Assembly: GCA_002103075.1 (NCBI GenBank)
Contig: DABG01000018.1
Location: 468,585 to 532,584, forward strand
Length of the DNA: 64,000 bases
Direction: 5' to 3'
DNA from: Candidatus Gastranaerophilales bacterium HUM_9
GTDB taxonomy: Bacteria > Cyanobacteriota > Vampirovibrionia > Gastranaerophilales > Gastranaerophilaceae
A program made the translations under genes and the position numbers. Below the pieces are notes generated by a model that was not told where the DNA came from, searched no databases, and worked only from the letters and a program-made list of their open reading frames with translations. Of the stretch, positions 61,878-64,000 are shown piece by piece (position 1 is the first letter of the stretch; every line of letters begins with the position of its first letter).

Positions 61878-62516
61878 TTACCTTAGTATAGACTTAACGA
61901 CATTTATAGGGATAGCAAAGCCTATTCCTATATTTGACGTATTGTTATCAGGATTATAAATAGCCTGATTTATACCAATAACCTCGCCTGAGGTATTCAG
62001 CAAAGGTCCACCTGATGAACCAGGGTTTATTGCAGCATCTGTTTGTATTTTGTTTCTTTTATAATCAATCCTAGAAACGATTCCTTGTGTCAAAGTACCA
62101 TTAAACCCAAATGGGTTACCAATTGCTAAAACTTTTTGACCTACTTTTATATTCTTAGAGTCGCCAAAAGTTATTGTTTTGAGTGGTTTTGTAGTATCAA
62201 TTTTTAAAACAGTTATATCACTACTTAATTCAGGTGATTTAATAATGTGAGCTTTGTATTTCTCTCCGTTAGAAATTGTGACAATCACATCATCACTGTT
62301 TGCTATAACGTGCGAACTTGTAATAATTGTTCCGTTAGAGTTAATTATACAACCAGTTCCACTAGAAGTCCCTTTTGCAATTTTTGCATCAATAGATACA
62401 ATAGCAGGATTGATTTTTTCATAAACATTTATATTTGTCATCTCATCTTTGTCATAAGCAAAAACAGGACAAATTAGTTCTAAGCATAGAATTATTATTG
62501 AAAGTACTTTTTTCAT
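61878..62516 (-). CDS. HtrA/DegP-like secreted serine protease without PDZ domain
   Basis: 212 residues. The signal peptide (MKKVLSIIILCLELICPVFA) is cut near residue 20. The trypsin-like fold carries His69 in SSHVIA, Asp100 in SSDITVLKID and Ser168 in NPGSSGGPLL. HtrA proteins usually add one or two PDZ domains; here the chain ends after GFAIPINVVKSIL, so oligomer or substrate control must differ. It converges on the repeat protein gene with 5 bases between stops. Confidence 0.9.
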   Translation of the reverse strand: MKKVLSIIILCLELICPVFAYDKDEMTNINVYEKINPAIVSIDAKIAKGTSSGTGCIINSNGTIITSSHVIANSDDVIVTISNGEKYKAHIIKSPELSSDITVLKIDTTKPLKTITFGDSKNIKVGQKVLAIGNPFGFNGTLTQGIVSRIDYKRNKIQTDAAINPGSSGGPLLNTSGEVIGINQAIYNPDNNTSNIGIGFAIPINVVKSILR

Positions 62517-62580
62517 ACGTTAATTTTGTTGTTTTTTATACACTTTTTCCATTGTTATGATGATTTTTAGCAGGTTAGTA

Positions 62581-62609
62581 TTGTCAAGATTATAATTTTA
62601 ATCTATAAT
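62581..62609 (+). promoter_or_regulatory. Sigma70-type promoter of the Ycf23 gene
   Basis: TTGTCA, a 17-base spacer, then a perfect TATAAT. Confidence 0.7.
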
Positions 62610-62664
62610 ACACAAGTGAGAGTTAAGATTTATCTTATAAGTACAACTAAAAAAGGAGAATAAA

Positions 62665-63423
62665 ATGTCAAGAATCGACTCATTCAAACAAGCATTAATG
62701 GAAAAAAGAGCTGTAAAAATTATCGCTGGTATTGATAATTTTGATGCAGATAGAGTAAAAAATGTAGTCTTAGCAGCAGATCAAGCAGGTGCTAGTGCTG
62801 TTGATATCTGTGCTGATAGAGAAATTATTTCTATGGTTAGAGAATTAACAAATATGCCAATCTTTGTTTCTTCAATCAAGCCTCAAAATTTAGCTATGTC
62901 AATTGCTATGGGTGCTGATGCTATTGAATTGGGTAACTTTGACGCACTATACAAAAATGGTATTTCAATGACTGGTTCTCAAGTTATGGACTTGGTTAGA
63001 GAAACTTTAAGTATGATTAATAAAGAAGAAGTTTTCTTCTCAGTTACAATCCCTGGTAACATCGAAATTTCTGAACAAATTTCTATGGCTAGAGAATTAG
63101 AATCTATGGGTATCGACCTAATCCAAACAGAAGGTCATTATTCAAATACTGATATCCCTAACGGTGTTAGAGGATTGGTTGAAAGAGCTGAATTAACTAT
63201 TTCTAATACAATTGAACTTTCAAGAAATGTTGAAGTTCCTGTTATGACAGCTACAGGTATCAACCCAACTACAGCTTCATTGGCATTCGCTGCTGGTGCT
63301 TCTGCTATCGGTTGTGGTTCTTGTGTAAACAAATTAGATTCAGAAATCTCTATGATTGCTGTTTCTAAGGAATTAGTTGAAATCGCTAACAGAAACGTTG
63401 TTAGAGAACACCAATTAGTATAG
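62665..63423 (+). CDS. ycf23: Ycf23/DUF561 family protein
   Basis: A 252-residue predicted TIM-barrel protein. Features are AVKIIAGIDNFDADRVKNVV, ASAVDICAD, PIFVSSIKPQ, GADAIELGNFDALY, GIDLIQTEGHY, VPVMTATGINP and an Ala/Gly-rich end with AIGCGSCVNK. I know this family mainly from cyanobacteria and plastids, where its function is not settled. The gene starts after AAAAAGGAG. It is the strongest taxonomic hint in the window. Confidence 0.87.
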   Translation: MSRIDSFKQALMEKRAVKIIAGIDNFDADRVKNVVLAADQAGASAVDICADREIISMVRELTNMPIFVSSIKPQNLAMSIAMGADAIELGNFDALYKNGISMTGSQVMDLVRETLSMINKEEVFFSVTIPGNIEISEQISMARELESMGIDLIQTEGHYSNTDIPNGVRGLVERAELTISNTIELSRNVEVPVMTATGINPTTASLAFAAGASAIGCGSCVNKLDSEISMIAVSKELVEIANRNVVREHQLV

Positions 63424-63443
63424 TTCTTTAAAAGAATTTTTTT

Positions 63444-63484
63444 AATGCAGGCAGATAAACTTGTTTATCTGCCTGCATTTTTAT
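63444..63484 (+). terminator. Terminator of ycf23
   Basis: AATGCAGGCAGATAAA pairs perfectly with TTTATCTGCCTGCATT around a 4-base loop, then Ts. Confidence 0.9.
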
Positions 63485-63532
63485 ATGTAATTTTTTTATT
63501 AAAAATTTTGTACATAATTGTTTACATAATAG

Positions 63533-63562
63533 CAATTTTTTTAAAAAAAAATACTTAATATC
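63533..63562 (+). promoter_or_regulatory. Recurring-class promoter (CTTAATATC variant)
   Basis: TGTACATAATTGTTTACAT boxes, AGCAATTTT, 14 bases, CTTAATATC. AAAAAGGTGTGTGAATT and the start codon follow. Confidence 0.6.
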
Positions 63563-63591
63563 CATGTAAGGTAAAAAAAGGTGTGTGAATT

Positions 63592-64000
63592 ATGACTTCT
63601 ACTATTGGTCAAGCTGTATCAACATTTGGTAAATATGCAGATAGAGGTGCTAATTTCGTTTTCGGAACCGGCTCAACCACAATTGGTGATGAAATTAGAA
63701 GAGCGGTTAAGGCAAGAAATAGAATGGGTAGAAGTGATAGTTTTGTTCGCTCAGTAGCAAATGGTTTTGCAAAAGGTGTTAAAAAAGATAATGCAAAACT
63801 TGCAAAAGCAGGCTTTTTAAAGACAACAATAAACACTTTAAAATCAATTCCATCAGAAATGGGAGCAGGTTTTAAAGCTGGCAAAGGATTAGGCAAAATT
63901 GGTAAATTTTTAAAACCATTAGGAAAAGCCCTTCCTGTTGCGATGAACGTGTTGTGGATTGCAGGCTCATTACCAAACATTATTGAAAGAACAAAAGACG
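63592..64000 (+). CDS. Unknown Gly/Lys-rich protein, cut by the window end
   Basis: An open frame from the ATG behind AAAAAGGTGTGT to the last base (136 codons, no stop). The sequence is basic and glycine-rich, with segments such as TIGQAVSTFGKYADRG, FKAGKGLGKIGKFLKPLGKA and a hydrophobic VAMNVLWIAGSL. Amphipathic, membrane-active character is possible. No family is recognised. Confidence 0.7.
   Translation, partial: MTSTIGQAVSTFGKYADRGANFVFGTGSTTIGDEIRRAVKARNRMGRSDSFVRSVANGFAKGVKKDNAKLAKAGFLKTTINTLKSIPSEMGAGFKAGKGLGKIGKFLKPLGKALPVAMNVLWIAGSLPNIIERTKD

Overview
The window comes from an AT-rich bacterial chromosome read with the standard bacterial code. It has strong Shine-Dalgarno sites and many hairpin terminators. 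The best lineage marker is a Ycf23/DUF561 protein (62665-63423), a family I know mainly from cyanobacteria and plastids. The metabolism is anaerobic: pyruvate phosphate dikinase, ATP-type PEP carboxykinase and a Na+-pumping oxaloacetate decarboxylase. With the secreted helical-repeat protein at 44775 and several proteins carrying an N-terminal I/N-x-F-x-G tag, this suggests a non-photosynthetic cyanobacterial relative (Melainabacteria/Vampirovibrionia, Gastranaerophilales-like, gut type). That placement is an inference.

Housekeeping flanks. 1-15.6 kb holds a partial ogt, rpsB-tsf, a HigB/HigA-like toxin-antitoxin pair, a ribbon-helix-helix regulator, an acetolactate-synthase-like enzyme, tig-clpP-clpX, an ion permease operon with an OadG-like subunit and a 48-residue membrane peptide, and ppdK. 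38.6-64 kb holds pckA, a TPR/glycosyltransferase-pheA-DUF1858 cluster, tpiA, glnA, tuf, comF, birA-oadG-oadA-oadB, an HtrA-like protease and ycf23. PpdK, PckA and Oad all act at the PEP-pyruvate-oxaloacetate node, and Oad would convert decarboxylation into a sodium gradient.

Accessory island, about 15.9-38.2 kb. It starts directly behind a tRNA-Met(CAT) gene. The sequence just downstream of that tRNA recurs, fully or partly, at 33.5, 33.8 and 35.1 kb, and a broken tRNA 3' half precedes the 33.8 kb copy. The site looks like an integration hotspot with tandem cargo. Cargo comprises a decayed Mu-like transposable element (broken transposase, intact ATPase, terminase-like HTH protein), a DUF2971 protein, a type I restriction-modification operon that also encodes a PD-(D/E)XK protein and a Fic protein, a divergent second PD-(D/E)XK-like protein, a tyrosine recombinase, a hipBA pair, and an overlapping two-gene membrane-anchored cassette lying between two repeat copies.

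The most striking unexplained signal is a recurring promoter architecture: TGTAAC/GTTACA boxes, then (G/T)CAATTTT, then about 14 bases, then CTT(T/A)ATATA. It occurs about ten times. It sits in front of most of the unrecognised low-complexity, coiled-coil, EF-hand or Gly-rich proteins, one ribbon-helix-helix regulator, and two short terminator-ended transcription units with no convincing ORF (putative small RNAs near 38.3 and 45.5 kb). This looks like a dedicated regulon. Dispersed intergenic repeats of the 'GGCAATCC...CGTCATTGCGA' type fill several gaps.
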